Shown here: positions 14,308 through 26,300 of the stretch, one piece after another
Layout: every line of letters starts with the position of its first letter
Numbering within the stretch: the stretch's first letter is position 1
Source of the DNA: Pseudorasbora parva
Taxonomy: Eukaryota > Chordata > Actinopteri > Cypriniformes > Gobionidae
Assembly: GCF_024679245.1 (NCBI RefSeq)
Contig: NC_090175.1
Span: forward strand, 50,373,605 to 50,437,604
Reading direction: 5' to 3'
DNA length: 64,000 nt
Translations under genes and position numbers: made by a program
Notes under the pieces: generated by a model
What the model saw: the letters and a program-made list of their open reading frames with translations, nothing else
Databases searched by the model: none
What the model was told of the DNA's origin: nothing

Positions 14308-17300
14308 CTTCATGAGACAATATGATAAATGATATTAGTTAATCCCGTATAAAATAAAATGTTTCTAATCCTCACTATTCAGAATTTGAACACAAAACTA
14401 CAAATAAAACCTCACTTCTCAAAATGACTGTTAGGGGGGGAAAGATATACAATATTGTTTACAAGTTTGGGGTCAGTATTTTTTTTTTAAAATAATTACT
14501 TTTATTCAGCATGGATGCATTGAATTAATCGAAAGCGTCAGTAAGGCCATTTGCAATGTCATATGATTTTTTTTTCTTTGTTTTAAATAAATGCTGTTGA
14601 ATTTATCAAAGAATCCTGACAAAATATATCATGGTTTCCACAAAAATATAAAGCAGTTCAACGTAGATAAATTAGCACATTAGAATGATCTCACAGGAAA
14701 AAATTGCATCTAAAAAAAAAAAAAGTCTGAAAAAAAAAAAAAAAGTTATTTTAAATTGTAAAAATATTTAACAATATTGCGCTTTTTAATGCATTTGTTA
14801 AGAGACTTCTCTTAAAACCAAACAAAAATCTTACCGACCCCAATCTTTGGAACAGTCATGTAAATATACATGTATAACGTTTACCTTCAAATAATGAGAA
14901 TGGTGTATCTGGAGTCCGGCAGCCATGTCTCCCATAATTCATGCACCAGTCTCCGAACTGCAGATGAGAAGACATCAAATCCCATCATGCCTCTGTACAC
15001 ACAACAGGCAATGACAGGTCCCCTCCTGACAGCACAATATGCATAAGCGTATGCTTATGTAATAACTCCACGACAAAGTTATTTTATTAAAGTACTTAAA
15101 AAAATGAGACAGACTTCACCTGTGAATAAAAGCCTTGCTTCATGTAAGGATTTACTCTTTAAAGAGTAGTTTTCCCTGGGGTTCATTTAATGCTAGTTCA
15201 TAATGTCTCTTGTAATCAAAAACAATTTAGTATTTCATAAATGAGTAATACTCTATTCTGTTCATATTCTAACCTTGAAAGGGGTCAGACTCACCATGCA
15301 GGCTCTGTAGAGGTGTTTAAGATCCTGTGTGACCTTGTAAAGAGCCAGGAAGCCATAAGCGTTCCCAGCAGCTCCGTGACAGAGCCCGTAGCCCTTCTTC
15401 ACCAAACCCCTCTGCCAGATCACCTCTCCACACTGCAGAGCATCCTCCAGATACTGCCTCACACCAAACACCTGGGGAGGAAGACCACTTATATAGACTT
15501 CTGTTCTGGACACGAATATGATGTTTCCATTCGCATGAAGAAAAAAAAATATTCGGCAGAACACTTATTCACAAGTGTGATCTTAAATTCTTGTGAATTA
15601 CTTTAAATTCTTCTCGAGTTCAAATACTTTTTGAGGTTTCTGCTTGTGTGTAATGTGGTTTACTCACACTTGATGGCACTGTAATACCAGCAGTTAAAAA
15701 CAGCTCGACAGAAAAATAAATAAATAAACACACACAAAGCCACTAAACAGCACCTCTGTCAAAAAAATTGTTTTTTTGATATACAAGCAGCAATATTGAG
15801 TGAATGCTCTCTGCACATAGCATATTCACCAAATATTTCCTCAGGTAGTTTAAAATCACCCAAATCCCAGCCTCAGTCTATTCAGAAATACCAGTTCATT
15901 GGTAGAAACTTCTAAACATCACTACCCTTTGCCAGCAAAAGCATCCAAGAACCGATCAGAAGGTGCAAATTAAAAAAAATATGATTTAAAGATGAATGAT
16001 TATGTGTGTATGATCTGGCTTTCAGTTGCAAGTTTTTATCCAGTTTAAAAGAGATTAACTAAACAAGATGGAGGAATATAATAAAATGGATGAACCTGTG
16101 AATTTCAGGTCACTGGCAAAATAAAATGTCATCAATCACATAATTCTGCCTGTTCTAAGACTAAACAAAATTGTTACGGTGGCAATGACAGGATTTTACT
16201 AGTAGCATGTTAACAACCATTTTGTGTGCTGCTAAAAATATGACAAAACCTAAAGGACATAACCTACATTAAAGAGCAGCTCTATTCCACCCACAACAAA
16301 GTGAAACAAGATTGTTTTCCTCAAAATTGTTAAATAAAAATGAATTGACTAGTGACACTTACTGAACCTTAACATGAAAGCCTGATAAAAATGCTAATTT
16401 TAAAGAAAACATGTCAGATGGATTTTTTTGTATCTGAAGTCAAAAAGCCAAAAGTATTGGGACACCCCTTCAAATCATTGATTTCAAGTGCTCCAATCAC
16501 TTCCATTGCCACACCATATTTTGATTACCAAAAACCAGGACACCCGGCCCGGCAATGGGATACTTGTAGATTGCCCTAGTGCTGGTCAATTTAATGGCCC
16601 AATAAAAAATAATGAAAACCAGGAAATGTTCATCACTTATAAAAATAAAAAAAAAACAGCCAGAACAGGACATGTCCTGGGAAAACAGGATGTTTGGTCA
16701 CCCTAACAGATGTATAAAATCAAGCAACTAGGCATGCAGACACTTCTAAAAGCATTTGTGAAAGAATGGGTTGCTCTCAGGAGCTCAGTAAACTCAAGAG
16801 TGGTACCATGATAGGTTCCCACCTGTGCAATAAGTCCATTCGTGACATTTCTTTACTACTAAATATTTTATGGTCAACTGTTAGCGACATTATAAAGTGA
16901 GAGCAATTGGGAACAACAGCAACTCAGCCACAAAGTGGAGATTTGTACCTTAAAAGCCTGTATCAACATGTAGATAACTCCTGGAGAGCCGTGACACCAG
17001 TGCACCAGAAGATCCCGAGAGTCACCGACACATGGTGGGTAGTTGCCTGATTGAAACTTCAGCTGACACACGTAGTTCACACTGGGTTTGACTAGATATG
17101 AAAGCCTGTCCTCAGCAACAAACCCAGGCTTAAGGGAGAAAAAATTTGTTTGTTTGAATGACTGACCAAAATTGTATTCCCCTCTAACAATTTGTTGTTT
17201 TGTCAGTCAATAATGCATGTATTTTAAGTGTACTCACCTGCATCAGGTAGTAGTAGATCCCTGACAACCCATGGGCAGCACCCACATACTCCTCCTGATA

Positions 17301-20300
17301 CCACTCGTACATTAGAGGGCTTTGTTCCTGGATCTTGTTCCTCTGAGATTGGGTCTGCCCTGAAGCCAGCACAGCATCACAGATCTGAAATAAGTGCACA
17401 TGCAGGTTTAATAAGCTATGACGACATTTCAAAACACATTGAACTTCCATAGTGACATTTTTATTGTAAATTGGACAATATTTTGCACATTGAATGTCAA
17501 TTGTCCATTCCAACATATATAGTCTTTAATACTTTTGAAAGAAATGTATTTTGTAATATAAATAAGTAACTATTCCTGTGATGGCAAAGCTGAATTTTCA
17601 GCATCATTACTCCAGTCTTCAGTGTCACATGAGCCTTCAAACATCATTCTAATATGCCAATTTGCTGCTCAAGAAACATTTCTTATCAATGTGCCGTGCA
17701 CTGCTGTATACAAATATTTTATAGCATTATAAAAGTTTATACTGTTACTTTTGATAAATTTAATGTTGACATTTTATTTCTTGCTACATAGAAGCATTAT
17801 TTGTATACAGTTCATCTGCCCTGATTTTTATATTTATTACCAGCCACTGAAAACTATTTATAATTTAACCACAAAAAGTAATGTAGGCTTGGTTACCTCC
17901 ATTTTATTGGATTATTAAAGTTAGGCTATAATATTAACTTTTGATATTGCATATAAACAAACACTTATTTTTCACTGCCTGCATTTTCTTGGTTACATCA
18001 GTAGATGACAACGGTAACTGCATTATTTGATTTCCTAAAACCAGGGGCATTTATTGATGTAATAATTTTGGTCATGTTTAGTATAACCCGTTGACTATCA
18101 CGCATAACTCATTAGCCATGAATGCTGGGTTAAAATGAGACATGAGCTTTTTTGTTCAGCTTTGAAACAAAATGAATGGTGACTGACCTGTTGAATGTAT
18201 TGAATGGGAATCTTCTCCTGCTGAAATTGCTGGTTAATGAACATGAGGGAGTAAAGGTAGCCCATTCTGCCATAAAGCAGCTCATCGGGGAGACTGCCTT
18301 TCCCCTGCACTACTGACTGGTACAACTGCAGCAGCCTGGAAACATTCGAGCAAATAGATCACAATAAGATCCCCTGGGAATGAAACCCTGTCAAGACAGG
18401 GAAAGAGAAACAGGACACAAAGAGCTGAGCTGCCTATAGACCAAGAAAATCCTCCACATTTCACCCTCATCCTGAAACCCTAGTGAGATTTTTAATGAAC
18501 ACCAGCTCTTGGGAGTATTCCAGGGCAATTCTATTAAAGCAGTATTAAGTTATAAACAAGCCAACAATCCAAAGTATACAACACAAGCAGGGTTTGAAAT
18601 TAACACCGTCAAATGCAGGTAAAAATCAAGTGTGGTGGGCAACGCTGTCAAATCACTAGCCAATTTGGTGGGTCAATTATGGGTTTACTTTTTATTTATA
18701 AACAAAGCAGTCTGGGAATGGCCTATCTGTGGCAAATAGATACCGCAGCAGAATAGAGTTCTCTTTTGCGGTTGAACAAAAATGCCACCAGAAAGATTTA
18801 AATAACATCTTAAACGAACTGAGAATGAGATGCGCGTGACACCGTGCCAGATCCGCATCATGTTCGGCAGTGGCAATCAAAGCAGTTGCTGTGATGTCGG
18901 TGATTAATGTTAAATCAAAGAACAAAGCTTTATTAAAGATTAATCTATATTTAATTTATGTTGTGCAGACTGATTGATAACTATTCAATTTCTGTATATT
19001 TAAGTTCACAGATAATGTGTGAGGATTGTTTTAAGTTTACTTAAATTTAAGCCTAATAAATGTTGAAATTTAATCATTAAATGTAAAAAAAATATATTTA
19101 TTTAAAAATATATTTCACTGAGACATCAGTGTCAGTGATTCATAAAAAAATGCGCATGTATGCATGCATGTATATATATATATATAGTTTAAGTTGTTTT
19201 TCAATTAATTTGGAGTGTAACCGAAAATATTACAATATAAAAGTAATAAACCCAGATGTTTTTAATCACGATTAATTATAGAGACAATGTGATTAGGTTA
19301 TTTTTTATTGATTGACCACACTATAGTATAATATAATTTCTCTTTTTGACTAGTAGAAGTTCTGAATGGCCGCTAACTTGAGTAGCTAAATTGGCCGGTG
19401 AGTGAAAAGTTAATTTCAAACCCTGAACACAAGACATTAGACGCAATGTGGACAGCTGACAACAAACAATACATTTCGATAGTAATTCCTTCTAAATATA
19501 TCATCTTTTTAGACTTAAGTCAATTATATTTAACTCTCCTATTCAAATAATGCAAATTCCTAATGTTTATCAAGTTTACAAGGGTCAGTGACAAATAATG
19601 ATGTCTGAGTGACTGCTGCTTCACTGCTAATCTTTTCCTTTAAGAATTTCAGACATCTACTGATTTAGTTTAAAAGGAAAAAACAAAACAAAAAAACTAA
19701 CAAAATAGATTTGAATTCAGAAATACTAAAATCGTCCCTGTAAATTACAATTTTAATATATCACAAATAATATGATTATGTATTTAGATGTGCAGATCTA
19801 ATTTGAAACGTGATGTCACTGACCCAACACATACACAAAGATGGAGGTAGAGCAGGGTCAGACCTGTTCACACACTCCTCAGCCTCATGGGGTTTCTGGA
19901 GGCGATGATAGACCACCGCCGCTATAGCCAGCGGTCCTGCATCCCCGCACAAGAAGGTCACCCAGCGCTGGGTTAAACTCCTCAGACTGTGGTTGACATA
20001 GTCCAGAGCCCTCTGGAGGTAAGAGGGATCTCCATAGACACTGTGGAGATGCAGGTAAAGCAGGGCAACGCCTGCAGTTGGGGGAGGGGGGACTTAGCAA
20101 TGGGGGCCACGTAGTTTCATGATATAAAACCATGAACATGAGTAGTGAACTATAATAAATCATTAAAAAAAATATATATACAAAAATAATAATAATCAGA
20201 TTTTAATATATTGGGAAAAAAAAATTATACCAGCGCATGCCTCAAAGCAATAGTCCACCCAAAAATTCTGTCATCAATTTCTCACCCTTGTTCCAAACCT

Positions 20301-23300
20301 TTATGAACTTTTTGAACCTTTCTGCCGAACACAAAATATTATATTTTGAAGAATGTTGGTAACCAAACCAGTGCTTTGGTTCACATTTAATTTCATTTAA
20401 TGAAAATAAAATTAAATAAAACACAATAGAAGTCAAAACTATTTGGTTATCAGCATTCTAGTACGTGTAAGTAACTTTGCAGCGACGCCAACTTAATTTG
20501 CAACAACATGTAAACCATATCTGTTAGGTTAGGGTCTGTCAACTTATTAAACATGTACTTGTAAAGTAATTTATAGCAAAGACTTTAGATATACAAAGAC
20601 TATGCTCATATTCCTTATGAATGGGAGAAAGGGCAATGTGCAATATTAAGTCCTGCCTTCTAAATAAAGGAGCCAATCAAAGATTGATAAAGTCATCGCA
20701 CCACTGCTGACAGAAGCGTCGGTGGTTACAGAAACATACCGGCTGTGTCCGAAATAACATACTGAGTTAGTACTTATTTTGAATAAGTATTTTATGAGCT
20801 AAAAAGTATGCTCTATATACTATGAACATCTGGACATACTACATTTGCCATGTTGTCATTATCATATGACCAACCAGCATCAGTTACTTCGCATCACTGA
20901 AAAGTACAAATCCTCTCCCGTGGGCTCATGGGACAGTAGGTCATCCTTTTTTATGAGTTCTGTGAATACATACTACTCTGTCACAATTTACATTTATGTG
21001 ACAGGTCGTGTCAGATTTTGTAGTTAATATGAAATTTTATTTAAATGGAAGTTGTAATGGTGTACCCATACTCTAATGACTGCAAGTTGACATGTAGTTA
21101 CAAAGTTAAAATTTGTTTGTAGCAGGGATGCATCAATACCACTTTTTCCAGAACAAGGCCGATACTTTCATTTTGGTATTAAACAATACCTGTTTTTTTT
21201 TCACTGCACTTACATTTTTTTTTTAATATCAGTATTGAGAAACCCAAAGAATATGAATCAAGTTTATTGGTTTAGCAAAATAAATTTCCTTCAGTAATTT
21301 CATGCTTAATTATGCCTGTTCCAATTACTGTACAAGCTTCTGTTGCTCTATTATTTTCTCTTTCATTTATCCTCACATGGCATATTTAGAGCTGCTTTTG
21401 CAGGCCTCAGTAGTTAAAATTTATGGATCATGAAATATCAATTCTTGATTACAATTGATAATACAAAATTACTAGCCTCATGTAAACTTAAAATACTAGT
21501 AAAGACGAGTAAACATAAATAAATTAGTCAAAATTAGAACTAGCGCAAATTAATTTCAATAGAACAAAGAAAAAATTCAGATATTTTTTATCAGTAGATT
21601 ACAGGTACAGAATTGAAGAAATCAAATGTAACCGCATAGTCTTCACTGTAAAAATAAAATATAGATGATTCTTTTTTAACCTGATAACCGTCACGAGGAC
21701 GAGGACGCACTGAAGGTCTCTTTGTTTAAATTAGCTCAAAATTACTATCAGATGTAAGTAATTACCTTGACAAACTATACATCATTAAAAAGATCTAAGA
21801 CTAAAGTTTAATTTTTTTACCTCTGTTTTATTCTCAAAGTCTTATAGTGACCGTAATGTGTTAATATGTTCCAGGAGTTATGAATATGATCTTGGGCGTC
21901 GCTACCTTTTGATTGTAATATGCGCGTCATTTGCTCCCATTCATAAAAAAATCCTCCTTGGTCGTCATGAAGACACTCGACAAAACAACTTCCCTCAGGG
22001 CTTTTACTTCAAAAGTGTGCAGATGTGGAGAAATATTGATAGATTCTCACACGTTTGAGTCAAATTTCTATACAGAGAAGTATTATTTATTCAATCTTTA
22101 TCCAAAATCCGCGGATGTATGATTATGAGAGCAGTAGGCTGTGATATGCTGTGTTTTCAATTCATTCTGGCAGCCGGAGGGCGCTGGAAAGCTGTACTAC
22201 TGAAAATTCACCCCATGGGGAACACATGAAGAACAGACACACCATGTGACATTCAGGAAGTATCTGACATATGGACATATCCACACAGCTCCCTGGGATC
22301 GTCAGATCGCTATTTTATGCAGATAAACAAGTTTTAAGACAATAAACACACAATCGCGGCAATATATGGTTGGTCTGTGTTCTTTATGCCATGTTGGGTG
22401 GTTTCATAATAGATGATATTTATAATGCAATGCTATTCCACATAGCTTTTAGCATTGTATATTTTCTGTCAGATTTTTTGACCCGAAGCTATATGAGATC
22501 ACATATTGTTATATAAAACACTCTACATATAAAATATAAAGTGATATGAAGCAAGTTTTGAATAAAACATGATTTTAATCGTATAAATTGTTGTTTTGCT
22601 GGTGTGCTAAGCTAACATGCTAGCTTGCCCTAGATGCACCTGCCACTGAGTAAATACTTTATTTTTATGAACATTTTCTAAATGTAAAACTACTGAAATG
22701 CTTATTTGGACGAAATGCATTCAATAGAGTCTCAGTGAGGGTAAAGTGAGAGGTTTGATTTAGAAATGAGGTTTGAATAGAACAGTTTGAATAGAGAATC
22801 GTTAGTAATTATAATGCAGACAAAAGAATAATAATTGGAGCCATAACCAGTCCGCAGAAGTGTGAATGCCGGGGAGACAAACTGAATGGGGCAGTTTGCA
22901 CCTCTAAACAATAGAGGCAATACAGCGACTGAAAGCTGAGAAGATGTGGCAATAAACATCAGTTGATATTTCAGCGATATCTCAAAATAAAATCACATGA
23001 AACGATCTTGTAAAACGTTTAATAAAATGCAGAGTTTTAGACTGATCATCTTCAGATCTGAAATATAACATGGTCAGACTTGTGGCTTTAGCTGTAGTGC
23101 ATTTCTAGATTTCTCCAAGGCCCACTTCAATTTTATTTTCATAAAGATATATCATACAAATAAATTTCTAATAACTTTACAAAACTTTGAAGCTTATTAT
23201 AGCTTTTTTTTATTATAAAAAATATTATCATTTTGACTTTACAGTAAACTGCCAGGTGTCTGCTTTCAAATGAGACCATAATTATGCTTTTAGTGCAAAG

Positions 23301-26300
23301 GATTCACAAACTGTATTTGTTTTAGTCTGAGTATACATTTCTTAGGATTTTTTCAAAATTTAGAAATCAGCTTAACAGGTTAAAGTTACATATTTTACAA
23401 AAGAGCCGTGGGTGATTTCTTTGTCCTTTGTTGTTTGATTAACATTAAAAACACAGCAACAAGGTTTATTAAGCTATTGTCCCTTTAAGACTGAATGCAT
23501 GGTATGCTGTTACCATCGCAGGTCAATTTCTCAACTGTTTAAGTTCACTTCAAAAATTCAGTATAGTAGTAATTTAGTTAAACCAAAATGGTATTAATTT
23601 AATCAGTACGAGTACACATATGCTGTATTATATTTATTAAATATATTGGTGCATCACCAGTTGGTAGAATGTCTAAAGCGGGAAAAAAAACAGGGTTCCC
23701 ACACTTCGGTTAACTTCACATTCAAGGACCTTTCAAGGACTTGTTAGGTCCGTTTTCCAGGCATCACGTTTCAGTGGTTTCAGTCTATTTTGTGCAATGT
23801 TTTACACTGTTTCTGTGAAACATTAAGGTACACTCATAGTAGTTGTATAGTAGACTGTAGGGTTGGGTGATATGGCCAAAAAAATATCAGTCGATTTTCA
23901 TATTAGTCGATATTGATAATTATCACAATAAATATCAAATATTTTAAATTTAAAGGAAGATTTTTTTTCTAGTAGAAACTAGACTGTTAATTGTTGTTAA
24001 GTTACTTTTTACTGTTAGACTATAACAAACACTGTTTTTATAATTCCTTTTCCAATTCAATTTTACCTGCAAATAAATGTCTCAGTTTCTTAAAATAGGT
24101 GATATTGTTTCTAGTCATGAAACAGGTGTGTGGCATATATCTTCGGCACAGTTTGCAGTGGAAGCTGCAGTTTTAATAATGGTACGTTTTGTCTTTATAA
24201 TGCACATTTGACAGCAAGTTGACAGTACTGGTAGCTTGAGTTAGGGGGGGGGAGACATGCATCTCTCTTCACTACCATGGTAAAATGGATATATATGGTT
24301 TGGTATTTGTATGAAAAACAGTAGCATCATTTTTGTTGTTGTAAAAAATGCAATTTCTATAGCTTCCAAGCATTTTCAAGGGACTGTATCTATGCATGTT
24401 TATTTTGAAAAACTTTCAAGGGGCTTTTCTTTTTCACATTCACATACTTTCAAGGATTTCAGGGACCTGTGGGAACCCTGAATAAAGTATTACCAGAAAG
24501 GTTTGGAAGAACACAAGGTTGAGTAAAACCCAAAGTATACTTCGCCATCCCACGTGCAGGCTGATTTTTTTTGATCACGAGAAAGGTGCGCATACAGCAG
24601 GTGCAAGAAAGATAGTGCTAGAAGAGTCACAACAATTGCACTGCGCATAGGTCAAACTCGGTTGAGTATATGCTGTGTGCAGAATTATTAGGCAAGTAAG
24701 TATTTTGAGCATGTCATTATAATGCATATTTTTTTAGACTTCAACCAGTATAAACTTAGTCAGGACTACTTAAGTCAAAAGCACTTTTTACATGTTTTGC
24801 AAAAGTTTTCTACATTCCTCATCCTTTGCATGAGCTAAATGAAAAGCCAAGAACAGCAGCAGCTTCTGGGGACATTTTTTTTTACTGGGAGAGCAGCGTA
24901 AACCCTCCATTGAGAACAGCATGAGTCAAGAATTTTAAGGAGGAGCTAGGGTGCAAAGCAGCATGCAGTCGAAGCAGCAAAGCAGACAGAATAAACTTAA
25001 GCTGCACTGTTTGAGAGTTGCCAAATGAGTGCATAGGAATCGGATCAGCTGATATGGGCAGGGTTTGAATTTTGCCAATCAGCTGATACAGAAGCTTGTC
25101 TACATGGCCTGAACTGACCCAGAATTCTTGATTTAACTGACTCTGGAAAGTCAAACATTGTAGAAAGTCTTTCACAGGAATGTAGCACTAATGAAACCGC
25201 ATAAGATATTGAGGCGTGAGCACAGAACCATCAACCGTTTTGTTGCAAATAGTCAGCAGGGTCTCAAGAAACAATCAACTGCCAAAGATTTGAGAAGAAT
25301 CAAACGTGAAGCTACCTGGAACCCATTATCCTCTAGTGCTGTCATAACCCAGAACTGCAACCTACCCTGTGTACCCAGAAGTACAAGGCATTTAGTGCTA
25401 AGAGACATGGCCATGGTAAAGAAGACTGAAACCCGACTACCACTGAAGACGATACACAAGTTGAAATATCAAGACTGGGCCATGGTTATGGACTGATGAG
25501 ATGAGTGAATCTTGACAGACCAGATGTATGGGCCTGTGGATGGATCAGAAAATGGCACAGAGCTCCACTTCAACTCAGACACTACCAAGGTGGAACGGTG
25601 GTATTAATGGCTGGTGTTATTAAAGATGAGCCAGTTGGACGTTTTCAGGTTAAAGATGGACTCAAATCAACACCTAAACCTACTGCCAGATTTTAGAAGA
25701 CAATCTTCAATCAGTGGTACAGGACAAAGACAGCTTCTTTCTAGAAGACCATGATTTTTATGTAGGATAATGCTCCATCCTCGCATGCATCAAAGTACTC
25801 CACTGCGTGGCTAGCCAGAAAAGGCCTTAAACATGAAAGAATAATGGCCCCTTTCCTCACCTGATCTAAAACTTATTGAGAACCTGTGGGCAGATATACA
25901 GTGAAGGAAAACAATTCTCTCAACAAATCTCTGAACTGTCTGAGAGGCTGTGGTTTCTGCTTCACAAAAAATTGATGACAATAGATCCAGAAACAGACAG
26001 ACTCCATGGATGGAAGACTTAACTTTTCAACAGAAGTCTTTTTTTTAAACTCAATGCACGAATAAACATTTCTGATGCTTCATTATTCACACTTTAACAG
26101 AAGAAGGAAAAAAAAAAGTGAGATGTAAATATTTCTCATTTTATTGTAGAGTACGATTCAAGACCATAAACCCAGAACTGGCTTGCGTTTCCACCGCCAA
26201 CAGTACCCTTACGATAAGTGTGGTGTAGCGATTAACTTCATTCTCATGCAAAGAAGAAAAGCAACACTGTAAACAACAGTGGACGACAAACAGAAGATCT

